From NCBI GenBank assembly GCA_030039035.1, contig JASHQQ010000404.1, positions 1-42,392 of the forward strand: 42,392 nt of DNA, written 5' to 3'. The notes under the pieces are model-generated. The model saw nothing but the letters and a program-made list of their open reading frames with translations. It was not told the origin of the DNA and did no database searches. Below, in pieces: positions 32,528-41,247 of the stretch (within the stretch, counting starts at the first letter, position 1; every line of letters starts with the position of its first letter). The DNA comes from Acidobacteriaceae bacterium. Lineage in GTDB: Bacteria > Acidobacteriota > Terriglobia > Terriglobales > Acidobacteriaceae. The position numbers and the translations under genes are program-made.

Positions 32528-35227
32528 CTACTCATACCGCAGCGCCACCAGCGGATCGACGCGTGTCGCCCGCCAGGCAGGAAGGTAGCAGGCTGCCAGC
32601 GCGATGACGGTCAGAACAGCCGTCACGGCGACGAAGGTCAAAGGATCCGCCGGCCGCACGCCGTAGAGCACTCCGCTCATCAGACGCGAAACCACGAGCG
32701 AAGCAGCCAGCCCGGTCGCGGCGCCGGCCAGAGCCAGCCTGATTCCCTGGCCCAGCACCATGCGCAGGATCTCTCCTCTCGTCGCGCCGAGAGCGAGGCG
32801 AATGCCGATCTCGAGCGAGCGCTCGTTGACAAGGAAGGAGATGACTCCGTACACGCCCAGGCCGGCCAGGAGCAGCGCGGTGACGGCGAAGGCGGCGACC
32901 AGTTCGAGGGAGAATCGCCGGCCCGCGAGCGAGGCGGAGAGCACATCGTCGAGCGTCTGCGCCGCGAATACCGGTAGTTGCGGATCGACCGCCTGCACCT
33001 GCTCGCGCACGTCGGCGCATATGGCGGCGGGGTCCAGTTGGCCGCGCAGAAAGATGGCCAGGTCTTTTGCCTTGCGCTGGAAGACGCTCAGATAGATCTG
33101 CGAAATGCCCGGCTCCGCGATTGATTCCGTGCGCGCGTTGGCCACCACGCCGATCACGGTAATCCATGAGGGTTTGGCCGGGTTCAGATTGAAGCGCATG
33201 CCGACGGGATCCTCGCCGGGCCACCAGGCTCGCGCCATGGCCTCGTTGACTATGGCGACAGGAGGCGTCGTTTCGAGATCCTGGTCGCTGAAATTGCGGC
33301 CGCGCAACAGCGACAACCCCAGAATGTGGAAGTAATCCGGCGAGACAATCGAGACGTCGATGAGCGGAGCCTGGGTTGCAGGAGTGTCCCGGCCTTCGCG
33401 GATGAACGGACGCGGATTCAGATCGCTCCGGCCATGGCCGAGGGGCAGCGCCGCGAGATCGCCGACCGCGGATTCCTCGACCCCCGGCAGCTTTTGCACA
33501 CGGGACAGCACGGCCCGCAGCAGCGTTGCTTCCTGGGTCGCCGTTCCGTAGATGTCGGTCCTGGGGTCATTGGGAATGGGAAGCCAGGTTTGAACCGACA
33601 TCACATGGCGGGGATTGAAGCCCAACTGCACCTGGTAAAGGCGCCAGAAACTGCGCAACAGAAGGCCCGCGGCGATCGACAGCACCAGCGACAGCGCAAA
33701 TTCGGTGGCCACCAGCGCGCCGCGGGTCCGCGTCCGTACCATCGATCCCTTCGAGCCTCGTCCCTCCTGGCGGAGCGCATGGTTCACATCCAGCCGGCTC
33801 GCCTGCCAGGCGGGAGCGAGACCGAAGATCACGCCTGCGGCGAGGGTCACGGCGGCGGCGAAGATCAGGACACTCCAGTTCAGCGAGATTTCGTTGATGT
33901 GCGGCAGGCTTTCGGGAATGAGATGCAGCAGCATTCCGCGGGCGGCGAAAAGGATTCCCAGGCCGCCGAGGCCGCCCAGCAGACATAGCAGCAGATTCTC
34001 CGTCAGCAACTGGCGCACGAGCCGTGTTCTGGCCGCGCCCAGCGCCTGGCGAATGGCAATCTCGCGCCCCCTTGCGCTGGCGCGCGCGAGCAGAAGATTC
34101 GCGACATTCACGCAGCCGATGAGAAGCACCAGCCCGACTGCGCCCAGCAGCAGCGACAGCGACTGGCGAACACCGCCGACCACGCTTTCCTGAAGCGGAA
34201 TCAGGCGCACCGTCCACCGTAACTGGGCGGGATAATTCGCCGGATACTGCCGCTGCAGCGCTGCCACCAGCGCGTCAAGGCGGCTTTGCGCGGCGGCAAC
34301 CGACAAGCCGGGACTCAGCCGGGCATTGATGTCCGGCCCAAGCCGCGTGCCGCGCATCGGAGGCGGAGCGGGATCGGCGGAGAAATTGCTCGCCGCCCAG
34401 AGTTCGGTGCTTCGCTGCTCGGGGGTTCGGCCGGGATCGCGAAAACCGGCGTGCATGACGCCGATGACCCGGTACAAGTCGTTATCGAGGCGCAGATTCC
34501 GGCCGAGAATATGAGGATTGCTCGCGAAGGCCCGCTTCCACAGCCCGTCGCTGATCAGAACATCCAGCGTGAATCCGGGCGTCTTGTCGTTGGGGTCGAA
34601 GCTGCGGCCCAGTTGCGGCTTCGCTCCCAGCATGGCCATGTAGTTCGGCGTGACGGCGAGAAACAGGATTCGCTCCGGCTGAGAGGAGCCGGTGAGGTTC
34701 ACCGAGCCGCCGCCGATGAGCGAGACATATTGGAAGATTCCGGAACGCTCGAGGTCGTGCCACTCCGGTATGGACACGCCGACGTCGCGCGCGCCGATGC
34801 CGGGCAGGTCATCCTCGATCCGCACGAGCTGCTCGGGATGCGGATAAGGCAGCGGATGCAGCAGCGTGGCATCGACCACGCTGAATATGGCCGTCGTCGC
34901 TCCAATGCCCAGCGCCATGGTGAGGATCACAATGGCGGCGAAGCCCGGCGACCTGGCGATCAGACGCAGCGCATGGCGCAGGTCCTGCAGCACGGTTTCA
35001 ATCCACGGCATTCCCTGCTCGGCGTGATACTGCTCGCGGACCGTCTCCGTCGCGCCGAATTTCAGCACGGCATGGCGGCGGGCTTCGGCGGGCGCCATGC
35101 CGGAGCGAAGGTTCTCCTCGGTCTGCAGGGCGAGGTGCTCCTCAACCTCTTCGCGCAGCCGCCGGTCGCCGGACGGCCCAACGACGAGGTTCCGGATACG
35201 CGCGAAGAACCGTTTGAGGAATCTCAT
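32528..35227 (-). CDS. ADOP-type orphan permease (duplicated MacB/FtsX)
   Basis: The 899-residue product is the acidobacterial duplicated orphan permease type. An N-terminal helical part (DRRLREEVEEHLALQTEENL) is followed by ALRLIARSPGFAAIVILTMA with LGIGATTAIFSVVDATLL, two MacB-like periplasmic domains and two FtsX permease halves, the second ending in VDPLVALRYE. About eight TM helices are seen. There is no ATPase gene next to it, as is usual for the family, and its transported substrate is unknown. The start at 35227 (MRFLKRFFARIRN) is the family start; the frame stays open to 35446. It is divergent from trpE. Confidence 0.93.
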   Translation of the reverse strand: MRFLKRFFARIRNLVVGPSGDRRLREEVEEHLALQTEENLRSGMAPAEARRHAVLKFGATETVREQYHAEQGMPWIETVLQDLRHALRLIARSPGFAAIVILTMALGIGATTAIFSVVDATLLHPLPYPHPEQLVRIEDDLPGIGARDVGVSIPEWHDLERSGIFQYVSLIGGGSVNLTGSSQPERILFLAVTPNYMAMLGAKPQLGRSFDPNDKTPGFTLDVLISDGLWKRAFASNPHILGRNLRLDNDLYRVIGVMHAGFRDPGRTPEQRSTELWAASNFSADPAPPPMRGTRLGPDINARLSPGLSVAAAQSRLDALVAALQRQYPANYPAQLRWTVRLIPLQESVVGGVRQSLSLLLGAVGLVLLIGCVNVANLLLARASARGREIAIRQALGAARTRLVRQLLTENLLLCLLGGLGGLGILFAARGMLLHLIPESLPHINEISLNWSVLIFAAAVTLAAGVIFGLAPAWQASRLDVNHALRQEGRGSKGSMVRTRTRGALVATEFALSLVLSIAAGLLLRSFWRLYQVQLGFNPRHVMSVQTWLPIPNDPRTDIYGTATQEATLLRAVLSRVQKLPGVEESAVGDLAALPLGHGRSDLNPRPFIREGRDTPATQAPLIDVSIVSPDYFHILGLSLLRGRNFSDQDLETTPPVAIVNEAMARAWWPGEDPVGMRFNLNPAKPSWITVIGVVANARTESIAEPGISQIYLSVFQRKAKDLAIFLRGQLDPAAICADVREQVQAVDPQLPVFAAQTLDDVLSASLAGRRFSLELVAAFAVTALLLAGLGVYGVISFLVNERSLEIGIRLALGATRGEILRMVLGQGIRLALAGAATGLAASLVVSRLMSGVLYGVRPADPLTFVAVTAVLTVIALAACYLPAWRATRVDPLVALRYE

Positions 35228-35441
35228 GGCAGATTGTCCGCTTTCGCCGGCAGCAACGGGACCAGGCTCACAACCCGGATTCCATTGGGTCCGCGCTCCT
35301 TTGGCTTTCCAACAGGGATCATCCCACACTTCCTTTGGGAAAACAACAGGAAAGTGATCAACTGCGGTTTTTCGATCAACGGCTGCCAATCCGGAATTTC
35401 GTTCGCCGTGCACGGGCCAGGGCTTGAGCCACAGTGGCGGG

Positions 35442-35447
35442 TACACT
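35442..35447 (+). promoter_or_regulatory. -10-like TACACT, leaderless arrangement
   Basis: TACACT ends seven bases before the ATG of trpE at 35455, with no Shine-Dalgarno between. Confidence 0.35.
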
Positions 35448-35454
35448 GGGTTTC

Positions 35455-37014
35455 ATGAAGACCGCTGCCGATCTCATCCAGCCCAGGCGCAGGGAATTCC
35501 TCGCCCTCGCCAGGGAACACACGCTCGTTCCCGTGTGCCGCACGCTGGTTGCCGACCTGGAGACGCCGGTATCGGCGTTTTTGCGCGCGGCGTGGGCGGA
35601 GCCGGAGTGCTGTCTGCTCGAGTCAGTGGAAGGCGGCGAGCAGGTGGGCCGCTACACGTTCATCGGGGTCTCGCCCTACAAGCGCATCGTGGCGCGGGGG
35701 CGCGAGATCGAGATCAGCGAAGGCCGGGCCGGCGCGGCGGGCAGGCGGACATCGCGCATGGAAGGCGATGTTTTCGCCGTGCTGCGCGATGCGCTGGGCG
35801 GGCACAGGCCGGCGCGGCTGAAAGGGCTGCCTCCATTTACCGCGGGTGCGGTCGGCTATTTCGCCTACGATGCCGTGCGGCAAATCGAGCGGCTGCCGGC
35901 GACGGCGGCCGACGAGCTGAAGATCCCCGACGCGTGCCTGTTGTTCTTCGACGAGGTGCTGGCCTTCGACCACGTGCGCAAGGAAATCTGGCTGGTGGTG
36001 ACGGCCGACGTGACGCGGGAGCGGCCCAATGACGCATACGACAAGGCGGTGAGACGGCTCGCGAAGCTGGAGCGGCGGCTGGAGCAGCCGCTGCCGAAGA
36101 TGAGATCGCCGCGCGCGCAAGGCAGGCTGAAGATCGTGCACCGCACGCGCAAGCGCGACTACCTTCGCGCCGTGGAGCGCACCAGGGAATACATCGCCGC
36201 GGGCGATGCTTTCCAGGTGGTGATTTCGCAACGCTTCGACGTGAAGCCGGGCGCGGATGCCTTCCAGGTCTATCGCGCCCTGCGCACCGTGAATCCCAGC
36301 CCGTACATGTACTTCCTGCGCATGGCGCCGGATTCGGCGCTCGGCGCGCCTGCCCGCGCGCCAGGGACGCAGCGGGCGGCAGGGACGATTGAACTGGCGG
36401 GCTCGTCACCCGAGCTGCTGGTGCGGGTAAACCGGAGTCGTGTGGAGTATCGGCCCATCGCCGGCACGCGGCCGCGCGGCGCAACCGAGAAAGAGGACCA
36501 GGCGCTTGCCGACGAGATGGCGAACGACGAAAAGGAGCGCGCCGAACACGTGATGCTGGTCGACCTGGGCCGCAACGACGTGGGCCGCGTGAGCGAATAC
36601 GGCTCGGTGAAGGTCGACCGGCTGATGTTCGTGGAGCGTTACTCGCACGTGATGCACCTGGTCAGCAGCATCGAGGGCCGGCTGCGGCCGGATCTGACGG
36701 CAGTCGACGCGCTGCGTGCCTGCTTCCCTGCCGGCACGCTCTCCGGCGCGCCGAAGGTCCGCGCAATGGAGATCATCGAGGAGCTGGAGCCGGCGTGCCG
36801 GGGCACCTACGGCGGCGCGGTGCTCTACGCCGATTTCTCCGGCAATCTGGATTCGTGCATCGCCATCCGATCGCTGCTTGTCACCCGTGGCGCGGGATAC
36901 ATCCAGGCCGGCGCGGGGATTGTCGCGGATTCCGTGCCGGAGCTCGAATACCGGGAGTCGATGAACAAGGCGCAGGCGGTGATCCGGGCCATCGAACGCG
37001 CGCGCGGCGCGTGA
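35455..37014 (+). CDS. trpE: Anthranilate synthase component I
   Basis: The 519-residue enzyme makes anthranilate from chorismate with glutamine-derived ammonia, the first step of tryptophan synthesis. LLESVEGGEQVGRYTFIG (about 58-75) carries the Trp-feedback Ser, and the chorismate-binding domain has PIAGTRPRGAT, LVDLGRNDVGRV, HLVSSIEG and the closing FPAGTLSGAPKVRAM. An insertion of about 15 residues (PARAPGTQRAAGTI) precedes the conserved GSSPELLVRV. The glutaminase gene trpG and other trp genes are not adjacent, so the pathway is scattered or the partner is elsewhere. The 3' end runs into a repeat region. Confidence 0.95.
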   Translation: MKTAADLIQPRRREFLALAREHTLVPVCRTLVADLETPVSAFLRAAWAEPECCLLESVEGGEQVGRYTFIGVSPYKRIVARGREIEISEGRAGAAGRRTSRMEGDVFAVLRDALGGHRPARLKGLPPFTAGAVGYFAYDAVRQIERLPATAADELKIPDACLLFFDEVLAFDHVRKEIWLVVTADVTRERPNDAYDKAVRRLAKLERRLEQPLPKMRSPRAQGRLKIVHRTRKRDYLRAVERTREYIAAGDAFQVVISQRFDVKPGADAFQVYRALRTVNPSPYMYFLRMAPDSALGAPARAPGTQRAAGTIELAGSSPELLVRVNRSRVEYRPIAGTRPRGATEKEDQALADEMANDEKERAEHVMLVDLGRNDVGRVSEYGSVKVDRLMFVERYSHVMHLVSSIEGRLRPDLTAVDALRACFPAGTLSGAPKVRAMEIIEELEPACRGTYGGAVLYADFSGNLDSCIAIRSLLVTRGAGYIQAGAGIVADSVPELEYRESMNKAQAVIRAIERARGA

Positions 37015-37017
37015 CGA

Positions 37018-37042
37018 GGGACTGAGGAACTCGGGACTGAGG
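37018..37042 (+). repeat. GGGACTGAGG direct repeat after trpE stop
   Basis: Two copies of GGGACTGAGG, at 37018 and 37033, start four bases after the stop codon. They belong to the same class as the tracts at 3480, 22334 and 37450. Confidence 0.6.
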
Positions 37043-37252
37043 AATTCATTGTAACGACGAACGATGGACCAAAGAACGGGTCGCAAAAAGCAAATGAGTC
37101 TCTCGACTAATCGTTCTCGCTCCCTGCTCCTGAGCTTGCCCATTGTTCCCTGAGTCCCCGGAACTGGCTGCATAAATGCTCCAGGCCGGCAAAGGAACCG
37201 TCTCGCAGGGGCTCAAGCCCGCGGATTTTGCGACCATTTGCGGCACGACTAA

Positions 37253-37405
37253 ACAGCTTGCTGAAAAAGTCCTGGAGGCGGTGTCTTGTAACAGGGCCCG
37301 GCTTTCAGCCGGGCCGTAAACATCGCAGGATCAGATCCGGCTTTAGCCTCTGCTGCGCTCCGGTCCCGGAGTTCTCCGGTGTTTCGGCTTTTTTCAGCAA
37401 GCTGT
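37253..37405. mobile_element. MITE-like 153-bp palindromic element
   Basis: ACAGCTTGCTGAAAAA (37253-37268) is repeated in exact inverse at the right end (37390-37405), giving 16-bp terminal inverted repeats. A strong inner hairpin GGCCCGGCT-ttc-AGCCGGGCC lies at 37295-37315. No transposase or other ORF is inside. Flanks carry only AA on both sides, so a target duplication is not proven. Confidence 0.6.
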
Positions 37406-37449
37406 AAAGCCGTGCCCTTTCAAAACCGGATCTACGCAACCGCTTCAGG

Positions 37450-37481
37450 CCCTTGGTCCCTCAGTCCCTTAGTCCCTTAGC
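37450..37481 (+). repeat. CCCTTAGT octamer tandem tract
   Basis: Four 8-base units in a row: CCCTTGGT, CCCTCAGT, CCCTTAGT, CCCTTAGC. The tract ends six bases from the stop of the receiver gene on the minus strand, so it again sits right after a stop. Read on that strand it is a GGGACTAA-type tract. Confidence 0.75.
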
Positions 37482-37487
37482 CCTGCT

Positions 37488-37916
37488 TCACGACGCCGCG
37501 GCCAGTTCCTCCACCACCACCGGCGCGAGACGCTGCGAGCCCTTGCGCGGACCGCGCTTGCGCGTGCACATCGTCTTGATGCGCTCGAGCAGCTCCTGCG
37601 ACGTGCACTGCTTCCTGGCCAGCAGGGCGTCGGCCGCGTGCAGCTCGCCGCCCATTCTCTGCGGGTCGCACAGCAGGATCATGGGTATGTGCGGAGCCAT
37701 CCTCTTGAGCTTGTCGACGAGCTGACCGCCGGTCATCTGCGGCATCACATGGTCGGCCAGCACGAGATCGACCTGGTTTTCTCCGAAGAGACCGATGGCC
37801 TCCTGGCCGCTGGCGGCCGAGATCACCTTGTACCCTTTGGTCACAAGCATGAACCGGAGTACGGAAAGATCTTGTTCGTTGTCGTCGACGCAGAGAATGA
37901 TCTTCTTGGGGCGCAT
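37488..37916 (-). CDS. Stand-alone receiver protein with atypical switch residues
   Basis: The 142-residue product is a single REC domain with a basic C-terminal tail (KRGPRKGSQRLAP). D11/D12 and D55 (LVLADHVMPQMTG) are kept, but the switch Ser/Thr is C83 (LLCDP) and the conserved Lys-Pro is only K102 in LARKQC. Phosphorylation is possible but the signalling switch may differ. The ATG at 37916 is used; a GTG at 37931 is directly behind AAGGA. No kinase is near. Confidence 0.82.
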   Translation of the reverse strand: MRPKKIILCVDDNEQDLSVLRFMLVTKGYKVISAASGQEAIGLFGENQVDLVLADHVMPQMTGGQLVDKLKRMAPHIPMILLCDPQRMGGELHAADALLARKQCTSQELLERIKTMCTRKRGPRKGSQRLAPVVVEELAAAS

Positions 37917-38319
37917 TTTACGTGTATCCACTCCTTGATTGGCGTTGCTCCGTCAGCGAGGCCCCCGAGGCCGGTTGAGGCACAGCCACGCCTGCCTGCG
38001 AGCCTCATGCCTGCCCGACCCCCCGGCTGCCACGCGTGGGTACGCGCGACGAAATCACGGACCGGGATTCCGGCATTCGATGCCGCACAAGCCTGGTCTT
38101 CGCTCACAGTCACGCTGTGTTGAAAGTTGAGTTCAGACCGGCATGGCTACCGGTTGAATTGCTGCAATGAATGGGAACATTACGACGAACGGCGGTTGAG
38201 GGAAAGATGGAAGAGCAGGCGAAAGCGGCTTTGTAAACAGCCCTGAAACAGAGGCAGATCGGCTAGCGATAACACGAGCCGTCACTTGGCATGATGAAAG
38301 CCTGTTGAAAGCATGTGCA
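37917..38319. other. Intergenic region, 403 bases
   Basis: Upstream of the receiver gene and downstream of phzF. I see no convincing gene; short open frames here lack ribosome sites and protein character. No strong hairpin stands out. Confidence 0.45.
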
Positions 38320-39267
38320 TCAGGGCAGGAAAAGCAGCCCGCTTGCCACAGATACTGTGCTGCCCGCCACGCGCACATCGGCAACCGTCGCCGCCTGCCT
38401 CCGCGCGGAAAGAAAAAGGTCGCTGGGACGGCCCATCTCCACGCCCTGGCGCAGGTGAATACGCTCGCCGGAAGCGACGATGTTGCGCGCCACCAGATAG
38501 CTGATCGCAGGCCCGGCCGCGGAGCCGGTCGCCGGATCTTCGCCGCCGTAAAACTGCATCCTCGCCCTCCATTCCCGCGGAGGGCAGACCTTTGGACTGG
38601 CGATTGGCGCCAGAACGTAAAACCACCTCGCGCCTCGCTCGCGCAGCCACGGCGTTGACCGATCGTGATTCACCCTGAGGCGTTCCAGCGATTCGACCGA
38701 GTGTAGCACGACAATCGCAAATGCGTTGCCTGTGGAAACGACCTGGGGTGTGAATGCGGGATCGAGATCGTCCGCGGCCAGGCCGATGAGTTGCGCGACC
38801 TCGGCGCGATCGAGCTCCGCGCCAAACTCCGGATCGCGCTGCGTCATCTCGCCGAAGAGCGAGGCCACGCCGGCTGCGGCCTCGCCCGGCGCAGGCCCGA
38901 AGCGCACCGGCACCCGCCCGATGTTGAGGGCGAGCGCGACCGTTTCGTCCTGAACGGTTTCGGGCGCCTGCAGCTTGAGTACGCCGGCCGTTCCCAGGGT
39001 GGGATGTCCGGCGAAGGGCAGTTCTTCCTGCGTGGTGAAGATGCGCACGCGCACGCCCTCGGCGATCTCGGTTTCCACGGGCCGGCGCCGGATGAACGTG
39101 GTCTCCGACAGGTTGAACTCGCGCGCGATCGCCTGCATCCGCTCTGTGTCCAGCCCGACAGTGTCGAAGACGACCGCGAGCGGATTGCCTGCCAGCGGCG
39201 TTGCGGTAAAGACGTCGACGATGAAGTATTCGAGTTCGACGCCGGCGGACGTTCTCAATCCGGACAT
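38320..39267 (-). CDS. PhzF-family isomerase-like protein
   Basis: The 315-residue product has the two-lobed diaminopimelate-epimerase-like fold of PhzF: VDVFTATPLAGNPLAVVFD at the start, the catalytic Glu E55 in FNLSETTFI, TTQEELPFAGHPTLGTA, and GGEDPATGSAAGPAISYL near the C terminus. PhzF itself isomerises a phenazine precursor; most relatives have unknown substrates, and no phenazine genes are near. The ATG at 39267 gives the usual N terminus; TAATAA lies four bases upstream, so the leader would be very short. Confidence 0.9.
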   Translation of the reverse strand: MSGLRTSAGVELEYFIVDVFTATPLAGNPLAVVFDTVGLDTERMQAIAREFNLSETTFIRRRPVETEIAEGVRVRIFTTQEELPFAGHPTLGTAGVLKLQAPETVQDETVALALNIGRVPVRFGPAPGEAAAGVASLFGEMTQRDPEFGAELDRAEVAQLIGLAADDLDPAFTPQVVSTGNAFAIVVLHSVESLERLRVNHDRSTPWLRERGARWFYVLAPIASPKVCPPREWRARMQFYGGEDPATGSAAGPAISYLVARNIVASGERIHLRQGVEMGRPSDLFLSARRQAATVADVRVAGSTVSVASGLLFLP

Positions 39268-39380
39268 GGGCTTATTATTGGGCAGGAATCCGGAATGCCG
39301 AACCGCAAATGCCGGCATTCGTCACATTGTCCCGGCATCCCGCCTCGAAGTCATTTCCATCGCAAGAGCGCCGCGCGGGC

Positions 39381-39890
39381 CTATCCGTGAAATGGTCCTT
39401 CATCGGCCGAGGGCCCGTAGACCGACGGAACAGGCACATCGTTGAGCCGCAGGTAGACGCCCAGTTGCGCGCGATGATGAATCAGGTGGTTGAGCAACAC
39501 AGCGCGCAGAGCCATGTAACGGGGCCCGTTGAATAACACATTCTCCCCTGCAACCATCTTCCACCTTTCCGCCCACTGCGCGTCGCTGGTTGCTGCCATG
39601 GCGGCGCGCGTCTCGGTGACAACCCTGTCGAACAGATCGACGACGTGCTTGCGGGATTCCGCGAGTGGATGAAAGGCCCCGGGGTGTTTGGCAAGGTCCA
39701 GCGCCGCGGTCTTCAAGGCCGCGCTGCCCAGGCCCGGAATCCCGGCTACGTGCCCGGCAAGCTGGCCCAGCGTCATCGATTTCTCGTGCGGTTTCCATGC
39801 CAGCTTGTCTTCGGGAATGCGCTCGAGACAGCGACGCGTGCACGCCATCTCGCGGTCGAACTCGGGCAACAGCATCTCACTGATCGTCAT
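39381..39890 (-). CDS. DinB-family protein
   Basis: The 169-residue product is a four-helix bundle of the DinB/YfiT type. Metal-binding histidines are H47 (LAGHVAG) and the pair in LLNHLIHHRAQLGVYLR near residue 135, where YfiT-like thiol-dependent enzymes hold zinc or nickel. Family members conjugate or transfer thiols such as bacillithiol; the thiol here is unknown. GGAGG lies five bases before the ATG at 39890. Confidence 0.9.
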   Translation of the reverse strand: MTISEMLLPEFDREMACTRRCLERIPEDKLAWKPHEKSMTLGQLAGHVAGIPGLGSAALKTAALDLAKHPGAFHPLAESRKHVVDLFDRVVTETRAAMAATSDAQWAERWKMVAGENVLFNGPRYMALRAVLLNHLIHHRAQLGVYLRLNDVPVPSVYGPSADEGPFHG

Positions 39891-40004
39891 CCGTTCCTCC
39901 CGGCTCCGATTCGAAAATGCTTCTTGTGAAAACGATCCTCCCCTCGTCAAAACGGGAGAACTGCAGGCGTCGATTTAGACTCAGGTTGGGGACGAACCGG
40001 TCCG

Positions 40005-41228
40005 ATGCCGTCCATCGCCTATCTCGAGTGTTCGCGCTGCCACGCGCGCATTTCGGCCGAGACGCCGCAAACCGTTTGCCCGAAATGCCCCGAGCCGCCG
40101 GCGGGATCGCTCTTCGTCCGCTACGACCTTGCGCGTCTCCACGGTACACGCCCGGGCGAAGTTGTCGCAAAGGACACCACCGGGCCATGGTCCGGGATGT
40201 GGCGCTATCGCGCCGTGCTGCCCGGCGTGGATCCGGTCACGCTGGGCGAGGGTTGGACGCCGATGCTGCGCAGCCGCCGATATGCCGGCGCCTGGGTGAA
40301 AGAAGAAGGCGCGAATCCGACCGGGACCTTCAAAGCGCGCGGACTGGCGCTGGCCGTGACCATGGCGAGGCACTATGGCCTGCGCAAGCTCGCCGTGCCT
40401 TCGGCAGGCAACGCGGCGGGCGCGCTGGCGGCCTATGCGGCGGCAGCCGGCATCGAGGCGCACATCTTCATGCCCGTCGACGTGCCCTTCGCCAACTACG
40501 TCGAGGCCGTGGCATACGGCGCGAACGTGGTGCTCGTCGACGGGCTCATCTCCGATTGCGCGCGGCTGGTGCAGGAGCGGAAGGAAAGAGAAGGCTGGTT
40601 CGACATCTCGTCGCTCAAGGAGCCGTTCCGCGTGGAAGGCAAAAAGACGATGGGATATGAGCTGGTGGAGCAATTGGGGTGGGAGTACCCGGACGCGGTC
40701 TTCTATCCCACCGGCGGCGGCGTCGGGTTGATCGGCATGTGGAAGGCCTTTGAAGAGCTGGAGGAGCTTGGCTGGGTTGCGCCGGGCAAGCGTCCCTTCA
40801 AGCGTCCCAGGATGATCACCGTGCAGGCCGCAGGCTGCGCGCCGGTGGTGCGCGCCTTCGACGACGGGGCCCCGGTGAGCCAGATGTGGCCGAACGGCGA
40901 AACCTTCGCCGCGGGGCTGCGCGTTCCCAAACCCTATGGCGACCGGCTGATTCTCGACATCGTGCGCGCCTCCGGTGGACTGGCGCTTGCGGTGAGCGAC
41001 GGGGAAATTCTCGCTTCGATTCTCGACTGGGCAAGGAACGAAGGCATCTTTCTGTCGCCGGAAGGCGCCAGCACCACCGCGGCGTACGGCAAACTGCTGG
41101 CGAACGGGTATTTGAAACCGACGGACCGCGTGGTTCTGTTCAATACCGGCGCAGGGCTGAAGTACACTGACATGACCGCTGAAGCGATGGGCTTGAGGCG
41201 CCCGGCTCCGGTAAAAAAGGCAGCATAA
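40005..41228 (+). CDS. thrC: Threonine synthase
   Basis: The 407-residue PLP enzyme turns O-phosphohomoserine into threonine. Lys K110 in NPTGTFKARG holds the PLP. A zinc-knuckle-like N terminus with C9, C12, C25 and C28 (CSRC, then CPKC) is typical of the larger threonine synthases. PSAGNAAGALAAYAA binds the phosphate, and YPTGGGVGLIGMWKAF lies in the second lobe. A -10-like TAGACT lies at 39976. No other thr genes are adjacent; a DAACS symporter follows 20 bases after the stop and may be co-transcribed. Confidence 0.93.
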   Translation: MPSIAYLECSRCHARISAETPQTVCPKCPEPPAGSLFVRYDLARLHGTRPGEVVAKDTTGPWSGMWRYRAVLPGVDPVTLGEGWTPMLRSRRYAGAWVKEEGANPTGTFKARGLALAVTMARHYGLRKLAVPSAGNAAGALAAYAAAAGIEAHIFMPVDVPFANYVEAVAYGANVVLVDGLISDCARLVQERKEREGWFDISSLKEPFRVEGKKTMGYELVEQLGWEYPDAVFYPTGGGVGLIGMWKAFEELEELGWVAPGKRPFKRPRMITVQAAGCAPVVRAFDDGAPVSQMWPNGETFAAGLRVPKPYGDRLILDIVRASGGLALAVSDGEILASILDWARNEGIFLSPEGASTTAAYGKLLANGYLKPTDRVVLFNTGAGLKYTDMTAEAMGLRRPAPVKKAA

Positions 41229-41247
41229 CTTGCAGTACCCAAATCCT

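Larger units (their letters stand above)
37015..37487. other. Repeat-filled convergent gap, 473 bases
   Basis: No gene is seen. From left to right: GGGACTGAGG direct repeats, about 200 bases without visible structure, the MITE-like element at 37253-37405, and the CCCTTAGT octamer tract at 37450-37481 against the receiver gene. Confidence 0.6.

Noticed and set aside
37018-37481. The short tandem tracts as a CRISPR-like array
   Set aside because: Units are contiguous, 7-8 bases long and vary in sequence; there are no spacers and no cas genes.
37841-38113. 90-residue minus-strand ORF upstream of the receiver gene
   Set aside because: It overlaps the receiver gene in another frame, has no Shine-Dalgarno and no protein-like pattern.
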